Shown: piece after piece, positions 1-6,483 of the stretch
How positions within the stretch are numbered: position 1 is the first letter of the stretch
Layout: each line of letters starts with the position of its first letter
Assembly (NCBI GenBank): GCA_030603505.1
Contig: JAUVXQ010000021.1
Coordinates: forward strand, 1-14,390
DNA length: 14,390 nt
DNA from: Candidatus Heimdallarchaeota archaeon
GTDB lineage: Archaea; Asgardarchaeota; Heimdallarchaeia; Heimdallarchaeales; Heimdallarchaeaceae
Direction: 5' to 3'
The notes under the pieces: generated by a model
Database searches by the model: none
Told to the model about the DNA's origin: nothing
Seen by the model: the letters and a program-made list of their open reading frames with translations, nothing else
Program-made: the position numbers and the translations under genes

Positions 1-277
1 CATCGTGTTTCTTTGTATAAACTACTAGTTCACAAAACCCATATGGATTAGATTTTTCAAAAAAAGTGCCTGTTTTAACCTTTTTAAAGTCCTCCCGATT
101 ATCTAATGATGGATATTTGTTTGGGATTCTCAAAGGTTTATTAAACTCTGGGACTTCTTCGCTTCCAGAACATAATGGACAATACTCTTTTTTGCGATCA
201 GGTCTTTTTTGCCTTGCTGGAGAGTAAATTATTAATTCATTTGTGAAAGGGTTCCGTCGTATTTCTGATTCTACCAT
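1..277 (-). CDS. galT: Galactose-1-phosphate uridylyltransferase, N-terminal part (runs off the window)
   Basis: GalT moves UMP between UDP-glucose and galactose-1-phosphate in the Leloir pathway, in the cytoplasm. Reading the minus strand from ATG at 277 gives 92 codons that stay open to the window edge. The visible N-terminus has the family landmarks in order: RRNPFTNELIIYSPARQKRP (the R-x-NP-x-T ... P-x-R-x-x-RP signature), then a zinc-type CPLC pair near residues 35-38, then IPNKYPSL (the PNK-[FY]-P motif), then a G-x-CELVVYTKKHD segment matching the usual G-x-HEVIVET-x-x-H. The first His of that segment is Cys here. The catalytic HPH motif lies outside the window, so activity cannot be judged. 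A TATA-like TTTAAATAA centred 26 bases upstream fits a leaderless transcript. It is divergent from tnpB and from the GH57 sugar enzyme beyond it. A homologous uridylyltransferase such as an ADP-glucose phosphorylase-like member is possible. Confidence 0.85.
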   Translation of the reverse strand, partial: MVESEIRRNPFTNELIIYSPARQKRPDRKKEYCPLCSGSEEVPEFNKPLRIPNKYPSLDNREDFKKVKTGTFFEKSNPYGFCELVVYTKKHD

Positions 278-298
278 TAAGAAAAAATTATCATTTTC

Positions 299-307
299 TT
301 ATTTAAA
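299..307 (-). promoter_or_regulatory. TATA box of galT
   Basis: TTTAAATAA on the minus strand, centred about 26 bases before the galT ATG at 277. This is the archaeal TATA-to-start distance expected for a leaderless mRNA. No Shine-Dalgarno sequence lies between the box and the ATG. The box is close to the left end of the inserted tnpB element. Confidence 0.5.
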
Positions 308-325
308 GGTGAACATAAAAGAAAT

Positions 326-347
326 ACTCCTAACTTTAAGTGGGGGA
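326..347 (+). repeat. Left-end imperfect hairpin of the tnpB element
   Basis: The stretch ACTCCTAACTTTAAGTGGGG folds with ACTT paired to AAGT at the core and TCC paired to GGG outside, leaving a small internal mismatch. It resembles the right-end hairpin (both start ACTCCT). IS200/IS605 ends are recognised as single-stranded hairpins, so this probably marks the left end. The stem is short and the assignment rests on comparing the two ends. Confidence 0.4.
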
Positions 348-428
348 TGAATGCTATATGACTATCGCTTTGTCTATTACTCAGCTTTTTATACTAAAAA
401 AAAACTAAAAAAGTAAGGAAATGAACCA

Positions 429-1649
429 ATGCTAACCTACAAAGTGCAACTGTACCCTAATAAACAGCAACAAGCAAAAATTGTTGAACAGTTGGATAGT
501 TGTAGAAAACTCTATAATAGGTTACTAGAAGAGTGCAAAAAAACGCAAGAGAAGGGAGAAAAACTCACACAAAGCAAAACTCAATCGTTTATAGTTTGGC
601 TAAAAAACAATTCTATGCCCGAATTGAAAAAAGTTTATTCTAAAGTTTTACAGATGGTCAATTACACTCTATGGGCAAATATCAAGAGTCTATCCCAGTT
701 AAAAAAGAATGGGTGTAAAATAGGTCACTTGAGGTTCAAAGGGGAGGGATGGTACAAAACCATCAACTATAACCAGAGCGGGTTCAAGATAGACGAACAC
801 AAAAACAAGATAACTTTCTCGAAAATAGGAACTATCAATTGTAGAGGACTAAATAACAGAGTAAGAGAAAATAAAATTAAAGGGATAATCCTCAAACGCT
901 CTCAAACGGGTAGATGGTTCGCTAATATACAAGTAGAAAACGTTCCACTAGTTCTTCCTAAAACCAATAAAAGTGTGGGAATAGATGTAGGTGTTTCTTC
1001 GTTTATCGTCGATTCTGATGGTAGAAGAGTAGAGAACCCTAAGAATATAGACAAACAATTAAAGAAAATCAAAAAGAAGCACCAGACTCTTTCTCGTAAG
1101 AAGAAAGATTCAAAGAACTGGTTAAAAGCCAAATTACAATTAGCTAAACTTTTAGCACAAGTTACTAACCAACGTAAAGATTTCTTGCATAAAGTTTCCA
1201 GATTTTATGTGGATACTTACGACCTTATCTGTGTAGAAGACTTGGATATCAAAGAACTATCACAGAAAGGTAACAAAAATAATAAGTGGTCACGCACTCT
1301 TCATCGCAACATTTTAGACGCTTCGTGGGGACAGTTCTTCAACTATTTATCTTATAAAGCTGTCAATGCTGATAAAAAAGTAGTTAAAGTTCATCCTAAA
1401 GGTACTACCCAAGAATGTTCTAGATGTGGGAGAATAGTTAAGAAAAAGCTTTCCGACAGAACACACTTCTGTCCTTATTGCAACTTAGAGCTAGACCGCG
1501 ACTATAACGCTTCAATAAACATTTTGAAGAGGGGTACGGGATGTGCCTCTATGCTTGTGGAGAACAGACCTCTGGTCACTATCACTGCTTCCGCTTTCGT
1601 TAGTGGTCAAATCTTTTCTATGAATCAAGAAACTCCTTCCTTAAGGTAG
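429..1649 (+). CDS. tnpB: TnpB, RNA-guided endonuclease of an IS200/IS605-type element
   Basis: TnpB is the ancestor-like relative of Cas12: it uses an RNA made from the element's right end to cut DNA next to a short element-specific motif, which favours retention of the element. At 406 residues the length is normal. The N-terminal OrfB_IS605 helix-turn-helix region spans about 1-80. The split RuvC nuclease is complete by motif: GIDVGVSSF (Asp186), VEDLDIKEL (Glu270) and LDRDYNASINI (Asp356/Asp358). A zinc ribbon with C330, C333, C348 and C351 lies between RuvC II and III. The C-terminus ends in NQETPSLR, a tail seen in many complete TnpB proteins, so it looks intact. AAGGAA lies about 10 bases before the ATG, and an A/T-rich TATA-like stretch (TTTATACTAAAAA) is near 390-402. 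No tnpA is present. Confidence 0.93.
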   Translation: MLTYKVQLYPNKQQQAKIVEQLDSCRKLYNRLLEECKKTQEKGEKLTQSKTQSFIVWLKNNSMPELKKVYSKVLQMVNYTLWANIKSLSQLKKNGCKIGHLRFKGEGWYKTINYNQSGFKIDEHKNKITFSKIGTINCRGLNNRVRENKIKGIILKRSQTGRWFANIQVENVPLVLPKTNKSVGIDVGVSSFIVDSDGRRVENPKNIDKQLKKIKKKHQTLSRKKKDSKNWLKAKLQLAKLLAQVTNQRKDFLHKVSRFYVDTYDLICVEDLDIKELSQKGNKNNKWSRTLHRNILDASWGQFFNYLSYKAVNADKKVVKVHPKGTTQECSRCGRIVKKKLSDRTHFCPYCNLELDRDYNASINILKRGTGCASMLVENRPLVTITASAFVSGQIFSMNQETPSLR

Positions 1650-1660
1650 GAGTAGTTCAT
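1540..1660 (+). ncRNA. Candidate right-end guide RNA (omega/reRNA) scaffold overlapping tnpB 3' end
   Basis: In studied TnpB systems the guide RNA covers the 3' end of tnpB and the right end of the element, and its guide is the flanking DNA just outside. Here the right-end hairpin (1632-1653) and TTCAT at 1656-1660 occupy the expected place. The predicted guide would then begin at 1661, in the sequence starting TTGCTTCGAATGC. The 5' limit is only a guess from the size of known examples. Expression cannot be seen from the sequence. Confidence 0.35.
1632..1653 (+). repeat. Right-end hairpin of the tnpB element, containing the tnpB stop codon
   Basis: ACTCCT (1632-1637) pairs with AGGAGT (1648-1653). 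One T-T mismatch follows, and CC pairs with GG around a TTAA loop. The TAG stop of tnpB (1647-1649) lies inside the stem. This is the typical position of the right-end hairpin recognised by TnpA and of the 3' end of the TnpB guide RNA scaffold. As RNA it could also slow or end transcription. Confidence 0.6.
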
Positions 1661-1727
1661 TTGCTTCGAATGCACATAAATCTACTACTTCACTTCTAGA
1701 AATAGTAAGAATTCTTTTCACCAAACA

Positions 1728-1738
1728 TTTATATTATA
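1728..1738 (+). promoter_or_regulatory. TATA box of the GH57 gene
   Basis: TTTATATTATA is centred about 24 bases before the GTG at 1756. No Shine-Dalgarno sequence lies between them, so a leaderless transcript is likely. The box lies outside the right end of the tnpB element, so the insertion need not have disrupted this promoter. Confidence 0.55.
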
Positions 1739-1755
1739 ACAAGGGTCTTTTACAT

Positions 1756-2988
1756 GTGCATTCAACGATTGTTTTACATGCTAATCTCCAACATGCAGAA
1801 ATACCAGTCGACCACATTCCACAAGTCATTCAAAAGAGCTATATACCGGTTCTTTCGTCAATACTCGAAATGCCAAAAGCTGAGGTTGTTTTAAATTTCA
1901 CAGGAGTTACTCTGGATATTTTGTATAATGAATTTCCAGAAGTTATAGATCTTTTACGAGAAGGAATAAAAAACAATAAATTCGAACTTACAGGTTGTGG
2001 ATATTCACATCCTATTTTCCCTTTATTACCTATAGAAGATATGAAAAAACAGATAGAATTTAATCAAAAAATATTCGAGAAAGCTTTAAATTACACACCA
2101 AAAGGTTTCTGGTTACCTGAACTAGCTTATGACCCACTTTTGCCAATGTTTCTCAAGGAATATGGATATTCTTACACTTTCATAGATGATGAATTGTATA
2201 ATCTTAGCTCACCTTTGCTAAATGATTCTAATCCTTATAACAATACATATTATTCCGCATCTCACTACATTGTTGATTTTTTGAAAACAAAAGGACTACT
2301 GAGAAAGCTTACTCGATATCGCAGTACAATGAAGAATATTAAGAAAATCTGCAAAAAAACAAACTTCTATCCTGTCGAATTGAAAGGAGCAAGAGGAACG
2401 ATTACAGGACTAAAAGTCCCACAATCATGGAATATTATCACTTCAGCTGCTTTGTTAGGGTTCCCCTTTATATCGCTTAAGAAAGTTACCAAACTCATTT
2501 CAAATTATAAGAATCAAAAAGGATTGATTATTCCTTATGGTAATGATATGGAATTTTTCGGGTATAGAAGCTTTGTTAAAGGAAAACTAATGACAGAAGA
2601 GGATTTAAAGAAACTACTCTCTCAACTTATTTCCATAAAAGGCAATCAAATGATTTTACCTATGAATTACTTAAAAGATAATAGACCGAGTGAACTAGGA
2701 TACTTGAAAACAGGTAGTTGGGCACCTGATAGAAGATTAGATATCTGGTTAAGAGATGAAGATAATAAAAGATTAGAAAGGTTGCTGGATGATGTAAGGC
2801 GTTACCTTGTATCTATTAACCCTGAAGATATAGGAGATGAGCTTTGGAAACATATTCTGTTAGCAGAGAACAGTGATGGAAGAGGGTGGAACCCTCTTCC
2901 TGAGAGACGACTGGACTGCTTTGCCAACGTATTAGACGCTCTAAGAATTGCTAAAGAGAAGAGTTTAAAGGAGAGAAAGAAATCTTAG
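1756..2988 (+). CDS. Glycoside hydrolase family 57 enzyme (alpha-amylase / 4-alpha-glucanotransferase type)
   Basis: GH57 enzymes hydrolyse or transfer alpha-glucan chains (amylase, 4-alpha-glucanotransferase, branching enzyme). Family motifs appear in order: HANLQHAEIP (residues 8-17), GCGYSHP (80-86), GFWLPELAYDP with the probable nucleophile Glu122, YGNDMEFFGYR with the probable acid/base Asp264, and SDGRGWNP (373-380). The barrel and the helical region after it are therefore complete. At 410 residues it is shorter than many characterised GH57 glucanotransferases and lacks their C-terminal beta-sandwich. There is no signal peptide, so it probably acts on intracellular alpha-glucan. The start is GTG at 1756; the ATG two bases earlier is in another frame. 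galT, divergent across the tnpB element, supports a role in sugar metabolism. The substrate cannot be fixed from the motifs. Confidence 0.88.
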   Translation: MHSTIVLHANLQHAEIPVDHIPQVIQKSYIPVLSSILEMPKAEVVLNFTGVTLDILYNEFPEVIDLLREGIKNNKFELTGCGYSHPIFPLLPIEDMKKQIEFNQKIFEKALNYTPKGFWLPELAYDPLLPMFLKEYGYSYTFIDDELYNLSSPLLNDSNPYNNTYYSASHYIVDFLKTKGLLRKLTRYRSTMKNIKKICKKTNFYPVELKGARGTITGLKVPQSWNIITSAALLGFPFISLKKVTKLISNYKNQKGLIIPYGNDMEFFGYRSFVKGKLMTEEDLKKLLSQLISIKGNQMILPMNYLKDNRPSELGYLKTGSWAPDRRLDIWLRDEDNKRLERLLDDVRRYLVSINPEDIGDELWKHILLAENSDGRGWNPLPERRLDCFANVLDALRIAKEKSLKERKKS

Positions 2989-3078
2989 TAAAGTGCTAAT
3001 TTAATCATAATACTTATAATTGCGCAAAATATTTCTAAATTACTATCTCAAATTAATGACAAAAACAGATGGGGACTT

Positions 3079-3915
3079 ATGGTATCAATTGAAGTTTATA
3101 TACATGAAGATAGCTGTGACCATTGTAAGCCGACTTTGAAATTCTTAACGGCAGTAGTAAGTGCAGTAAATAGAGATGATGTCACATTAATTGTCCATCA
3201 AATTAGTAAGAATAGAGAAGCAGCTGAAAAAGCAGGTATTCCTCGAAAACAGCTTCCTGTAATAGTTTTGGAATCTGGGTGCCAAATTATTGGTACTCTA
3301 TCTCATGATCTAATTGGTGTTCTTATTTGTAGTCTTCTTACTAAATCTAAAATACCAATTCAATCTTTTGACAAATTTGAGTTAAACAAGAAAGAAGCAC
3401 CAATATTAATGGAATTAGCTTCAGCAATGATTGAATATCAAGCAGCTTACACTCTGCGAAGAGATAAATCATACACGTTTATTATTAAAGAATCGACGTC
3501 CAAAGTCCCAATTAAACGATATAAACGACTTGCAGAGCACACTAAGCTGATGTTATTAACAAATTTCGATACTAAACCTAGTCCTAAACTTTATGAATTT
3601 GGTCTACATTCTAACGTTTTCTTAGGTCACATTATAAGAGAGAATATTGTAATGGCAACAAATCTAATTATTTGGAAAGATAGAGCAAATCACATCAGCT
3701 TCTTTAGATTGAAGCGAGCTGAAAATGGGAATTATACCGGAACTTGTTCAAGCCTTCTTGGAGATGGTAAACAAACAATCAAAGATTTCTTCAAACCTTT
3801 GTTCCTTACATCAGCTACCATTAACTCTGATGGAGCTAAAAGCGCAGGTCAGAACAGAATAGTTGCTAATATCAAAGATATAAGCAATGATTTAGACCAA
3901 CTAGTAAGAAGGTAA
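3079..3915 (+). CDS. Thioredoxin-like CxxC domain fused to an unrecognised C-terminal domain
   Basis: The protein has 278 residues. The first 90 or so look like a thioredoxin/glutaredoxin-like fold: a beta strand (SIEVYIHE), the active-site pair C13-D-H-C16, and an ARK-x-LPVIVL-like segment (GIPRKQLPVIVLE, 53-65) with the expected cis-Pro at 60, followed by GCQIIGTLS. This order is typical of small archaeal redoxins. Residues about 100-278 do not match a family I recognise. They are mixed alpha/beta with an FGLHSNVFLGHIIREN stretch and many basic residues; no membrane segment or signal peptide is present. GGGGA lies only three bases before the ATG, so the ribosome site is weak. A thiol-dependent regulator or reductase with its own partner domain is possible, but the function is unknown. 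Confidence 0.7.
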   Translation: MVSIEVYIHEDSCDHCKPTLKFLTAVVSAVNRDDVTLIVHQISKNREAAEKAGIPRKQLPVIVLESGCQIIGTLSHDLIGVLICSLLTKSKIPIQSFDKFELNKKEAPILMELASAMIEYQAAYTLRRDKSYTFIIKESTSKVPIKRYKRLAEHTKLMLLTNFDTKPSPKLYEFGLHSNVFLGHIIRENIVMATNLIIWKDRANHISFFRLKRAENGNYTGTCSSLLGDGKQTIKDFFKPLFLTSATINSDGAKSAGQNRIVANIKDISNDLDQLVRR

Positions 3916-3919
3916 AATA

Positions 3920-4096
3920 TTATTTTTTTAAGATGCCAAATCCATCACACGGCCCTACGCATCTCATACATTCACTAGACCGTGTAACGAAGTATTTACA
4001 ATACCCACCCATTATTGGATCATATTGAGGGCAGTCAGCTTCAGAACTATCTTCATCTTCTGATTTTCCGCTTGGGGGGAGTGGGATACCTGCCAT
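3920..4096 (-). CDS. Small Cys-rich protein (58 aa), probable metal binder
   Basis: Reading the minus strand from ATG at 4096 gives 58 residues ending in TAA. A strong Shine-Dalgarno GAGAGGA sits five bases before the ATG. The N-terminal half is acidic and Pro/Ser-rich (MAGIPLPPSGKSEDEDSSEA), probably disordered. The C-terminal half carries Cys22, Cys33, Cys43, Cys46 and Cys50 in the pattern C-x10-C-x9-C-x2-C-x3-C, which could bind zinc or an Fe-S cluster. It lies 46 bases downstream of the broken zinc-ribbon gene on the same strand. Its 3' end is four bases from the stop of the convergent redoxin-like gene, so the two genes pack tail to tail. I do not recognise the family. The ribosome site, start and cysteine spacing make it more likely real than chance. 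Confidence 0.6.
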   Translation of the reverse strand: MAGIPLPPSGKSEDEDSSEADCPQYDPIMGGYCKYFVTRSSECMRCVGPCDGFGILKK

Positions 4097-4142
4097 CTTA
4101 TTCCTCTCTAAAATGTTAATCTTCTTACTTTTTAATGTTTTC

Positions 4143-4282
4143 TCATTTCTTCACAAGATAATGGGGGTTGTTTCTTTCACATGAAGGGCATGTTTCAACA
4201 TATCTACTTATTGGAATACCGCATCCTGAACAAGGATATTCTTTTTTTTTACATCTTTGTTTACTGAACCCTCGTTTTTCAT
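4143..4282 (-). pseudogene. Small double-CxxC zinc-ribbon gene with an apparent single-base frameshift
   Basis: On the minus strand, one frame (open from 4292 to the stop at 4143) reads RCKKKEYPCSGCGIPISRY, then VETCPSCERNNPHYLVKK. The two knuckles CSGC and CPSC are 10 residues apart, a classic zinc ribbon. This frame has no ATG, GTG or TTG before a stop at 4293-4295. The only good start, ATG at 4282-4280, is in the neighbouring frame, with a TATA box 26 bases upstream, and reads into a stop after 24 residues. One extra A, either in the nine-A run (plus-strand T run about 4242-4250) or in the AAAAA after the ATG, would join start and zinc ribbon into one protein of about 46 residues. This is either a sequencing or assembly error in a homopolymer, a true mutation, or, less likely, programmed frameshifting. 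Confidence 0.5.
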
Positions 4283-4302
4283 TACAATTAGTCTATTATA
4301 CC

Positions 4303-4313
4303 TTATATTTTTT
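4303..4313 (-). promoter_or_regulatory. TATA box of the small zinc-ribbon gene
   Basis: AAAAAATATAA on the minus strand is centred about 26 bases before the ATG at 4282, with no Shine-Dalgarno sequence between. This spacing matches other leaderless genes in the window and supports the ATG at 4282 as the true start of the frameshifted zinc-ribbon gene. Confidence 0.45.
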
Positions 4314-4391
4314 AACTATTTGGGGAAAGCAAAACACTTCAACCAAAATGCTATTAGATGGTAAGGCTTATTATAATGCTACTCTATTTGA

Positions 4392-4400
4392 TTTTTAAAG
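4392..4400 (+). promoter_or_regulatory. TATA box of the AMP phosphorylase operon
   Basis: TTTTTAAAG is centred 27 bases before the ATG at 4423, the distance expected for a leaderless archaeal transcript. AAGGCG, 6-11 bases before the ATG, is a weak ribosome-site candidate at best. Confidence 0.5.
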
Positions 4401-4422
4401 ATGAAGAAATAAGGCGAAACCC

Positions 4423-5946
4423 ATGGTAAAGTTAATCGTAAAAATAGAGAAAATTTTAGATAAAGAACCAGATTATGTTCTTATTAATACTAAATTAGCA
4501 GAAAAATCTGCACTATTACCAGGTCAGTTAATAGAATTGTACCCTAAAGATATAGGATTAAAAGTTTACGCTCGAGATAGTTATTCAGAATCACATATTG
4601 GAATTTCCCAAAGAACAGCTAATGAATACAGCATTCAAAAAGGAGACGAAGTTGAAATAAAGGAAATAACAAATGAGCAAATTATAGCTCTCCTTCATAA
4701 AAAAATGAGGGGAGACCCCTTAAAAGAAGAAGAGATAGACTATATTTTTTCAGCGATAGATAAAAACCTTATACATGATACTCAAATAGCAGTTTTAATG
4801 TCACTATTTCAAGTTCAAGGCCTTTCACTAGATGAAACTACACATGTTGCAAAAGCTATAGTTAACAATTCGGATATTCTACATCCAAAGAAAGGACCAG
4901 TTGTAGATAAGCACTCAATTGGTGGTATAGCTGGAAACCGTATAACTCCCATAATGATTCCTATTCTTGCAGCTGCTGGTTTGACGATTCCAAAAGTATC
5001 TACTCGAGCTATCACATCTCCTGCTGGAACTATTGATACCGTAGAAGTAATAATGCCTTGTGATTTGAACTTAGAAGAAATGAAAGAAGTAGTTGACACT
5101 ACAGGTGGATGCGTCGTAAGCGGAGAAACAGTTGGACTTGCTGACGTTTCTGACAAGATAATCCATGTTCTAGAGACTATTAAGATAGACCCACGTGAAT
5201 TCATGGTCGCTAGCATTCTCTCTAAAAAGATAGCAGCTGGTTCTGAATATGTTCTCATTGACCTGCCTACCGGTAAAGGAGCTAAAGTTATTAGAAGAGA
5301 ACAATCACAAGAATTGGGGGGTTTGTTCACCTCTATAGGTTATTCACTAAAATTACGATTAGACTGCATTATTAGTCCTGGAGACCGACCAATTGGTAGT
5401 ATGATAGGACCTAGTTTAGAAGCAAAAGATGTTCTTAGTATTGTGATTGACCAAAGTGGAAGTATTGATCTCATGAATAAAGCTTTATCTCTCTCTGGAA
5501 TCATTTTTGAAGCGCAAAACTGGTGTCCAAGGGGGTATGGATTTGAATATGCTGAAGAGGTTCTTAGAAGTGGAAAAGCTTACGAAAAATTGAAAGAGAT
5601 TATCGCAGCTCAAGGTGGAGATGAGAACATTAGGGTAGAGGATATACCATCAGCAAACTATACATCTACAGTAATAGCTAAAAGTGGTGGTGTCGTTTAT
5701 GCTGTGGAAAGCGCAGCTATTTCAACCATAGCAAGACAAGCAGGTGCTCCAAGCGATAAAGATGCAGGAGTGAAACTACTTGTAAAACGTGGAAACAGAT
5801 TCAAGAAAGGTGATCCATTGTTTGAAGTTCACTCTTCTTCTGAAGGGAGACTTACATCAGCTCTTAAATTAGCTACATCTGATTACGAACCAATTGATGC
5901 AGAAAGAATGATTCTGGAGATTATTCATGGTCCTAAGGAACTGTGA
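4423..5946 (+). CDS. deoA: AMP phosphorylase (archaeal thymidine-phosphorylase-like)
   Basis: AMP phosphorylase splits AMP with phosphate into adenine and ribose-1,5-bisphosphate (it also acts on CMP and UMP). In archaea the product goes through ribose-1,5-bisphosphate isomerase to form III RuBisCO. The length of 507 residues is the archaeal size, longer than bacterial thymidine phosphorylase, because of the N-terminal domain (about 1-84) that drives multimer formation. The phosphorylase signature is intact: KHSIGGIAGNR (163-173), then STRAITSPAGTIDTVEV (193-209) for phosphate and substrate binding, then a C-terminal barrel-sandwich domain with AISTIARQAGAPSDKDAGV near the end. Its stop overlaps the start of the Cgi121-like gene by four bases, so the two are probably co-transcribed. 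Neither the isomerase nor RuBisCO is in this window, so the pathway use is inferred. The symbol deoA follows archaeal usage. Confidence 0.93.
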   Translation: MVKLIVKIEKILDKEPDYVLINTKLAEKSALLPGQLIELYPKDIGLKVYARDSYSESHIGISQRTANEYSIQKGDEVEIKEITNEQIIALLHKKMRGDPLKEEEIDYIFSAIDKNLIHDTQIAVLMSLFQVQGLSLDETTHVAKAIVNNSDILHPKKGPVVDKHSIGGIAGNRITPIMIPILAAAGLTIPKVSTRAITSPAGTIDTVEVIMPCDLNLEEMKEVVDTTGGCVVSGETVGLADVSDKIIHVLETIKIDPREFMVASILSKKIAAGSEYVLIDLPTGKGAKVIRREQSQELGGLFTSIGYSLKLRLDCIISPGDRPIGSMIGPSLEAKDVLSIVIDQSGSIDLMNKALSLSGIIFEAQNWCPRGYGFEYAEEVLRSGKAYEKLKEIIAAQGGDENIRVEDIPSANYTSTVIAKSGGVVYAVESAAISTIARQAGAPSDKDAGVKLLVKRGNRFKKGDPLFEVHSSSEGRLTSALKLATSDYEPIDAERMILEIIHGPKEL

Positions 5947-6476
5947 AAGAAATGGAAGAAAAAGAAGTTATTCCTTTTTCTTATAGAATTTGCACGCTTT
6001 CATCATCCTTCAATATAGAAAATGTTGTAAGCAACCTCAAAAATTCAAAAGAGTGCAAAATATCTATACAAATACTAAATCCAGCTTTAATTGTTTCAAA
6101 AAGACATCTCTCAATAGCAATACACCATACACTAAAATCTTTCAAGGTTAGAAGAAATGTAGCTAGAGATAATTCAACAGAATTTTTAATTCGAATATCA
6201 GGACGCAGACAAATATCAAAAGCATTGGATTTATATGGTATAACCCATGATAGCACTAATGTACTTGTCTTGGTATTTGGAGGAACAGAAAAAGAAAATG
6301 ATGAATCGTTGAGTGATTTCATTAAAACAATGGATTTAGAAGAAATAGAAAAAGAAAAACAGAAACTACCAATAAGTTCACTTGAAATACTAACCGAATT
6401 TTACGATTGTTCAAAGAATCCTGATGATCTTGAGAAAAAAGCCTTGGAGCTTATGGCTACTATAGACGTTCAATAA
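5943..6476 (+). CDS. cgi121: KEOPS complex subunit Cgi121-like protein
   Basis: Cgi121 is an accessory subunit of the KEOPS complex (Kae1, Bud32, Cgi121, Pcc1), which makes the t6A modification at position 37 of ANN-decoding tRNAs. It binds Bud32 and helps recruit tRNA by its 3' CCA end. The protein has 177 residues, the usual size. The core HLSIAIHHTLKSFKVRRNVA (55-74) followed by STEFLIRISGRRQISKALDL (78-97) matches the family pattern H-x3-A-x2-HA ... N-x-A-x4-E-x-L-x4-G-x-RQI-x-x-A, with a beta strand VLVLVFGG after it. The GTG at 5943 overlaps the AMP phosphorylase TGA as GTGA; ATG at 5952 is the alternative start. Kae1, Bud32 and Pcc1 are not nearby. Pairing of Cgi121 with AMP phosphorylase looks like an operon of convenience. 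Confidence 0.82.
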   Translation: MKEMEEKEVIPFSYRICTLSSSFNIENVVSNLKNSKECKISIQILNPALIVSKRHLSIAIHHTLKSFKVRRNVARDNSTEFLIRISGRRQISKALDLYGITHDSTNVLVLVFGGTEKENDESLSDFIKTMDLEEIEKEKQKLPISSLEILTEFYDCSKNPDDLEKKALELMATIDVQ

Positions 6477-6483
6477 TTAAATA

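Larger units (their letters stand above)
320..1660 (+). mobile_element. Solo-tnpB insertion element (IS200/IS605 superfamily, IS1341-like); boundaries approximate
   Basis: The element holds one gene, tnpB, and no tnpA Y1 transposase, so it would depend on a TnpA elsewhere or is now immobile. Subterminal imperfect hairpins lie on both sides: about 326-347 on the left and 1632-1653 on the right. Both begin with ACTCCT and have a central TTTAA or TTAA. The right hairpin contains the tnpB stop codon and is followed by TTCAT at 1656-1660, a plausible right cleavage site. There are no inverted terminal repeats or target duplications, as expected for this family. The exact left end is uncertain, lying between about 308 and 326. 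The element sits in the intergenic region between divergent galT and the GH57 gene, so it does not obviously break a coding sequence. Confidence 0.65.

Noticed and set aside
4143..4282. Programmed -1/+1 frameshift as the main reading of the zinc-ribbon gene
   Set aside because: Kept as a possibility only: a homopolymer error explains the A run more simply, and no downstream structure that would stimulate shifting is evident.
4168..4398. Plus-strand open frame of 76 codons
   Set aside because: It has no ribosome site and crosses the minus-strand zinc-ribbon gene and its promoter; its protein looks like random translation of A/T-rich DNA.
4815..5330. 171-codon minus-strand open frame
   Set aside because: It lies antisense inside the AMP phosphorylase gene, whose motifs are intact; a typical shadow frame.
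5981..6322. 113-codon minus-strand open frame
   Set aside because: Antisense to the Cgi121-like gene, whose family motif is in the plus strand.
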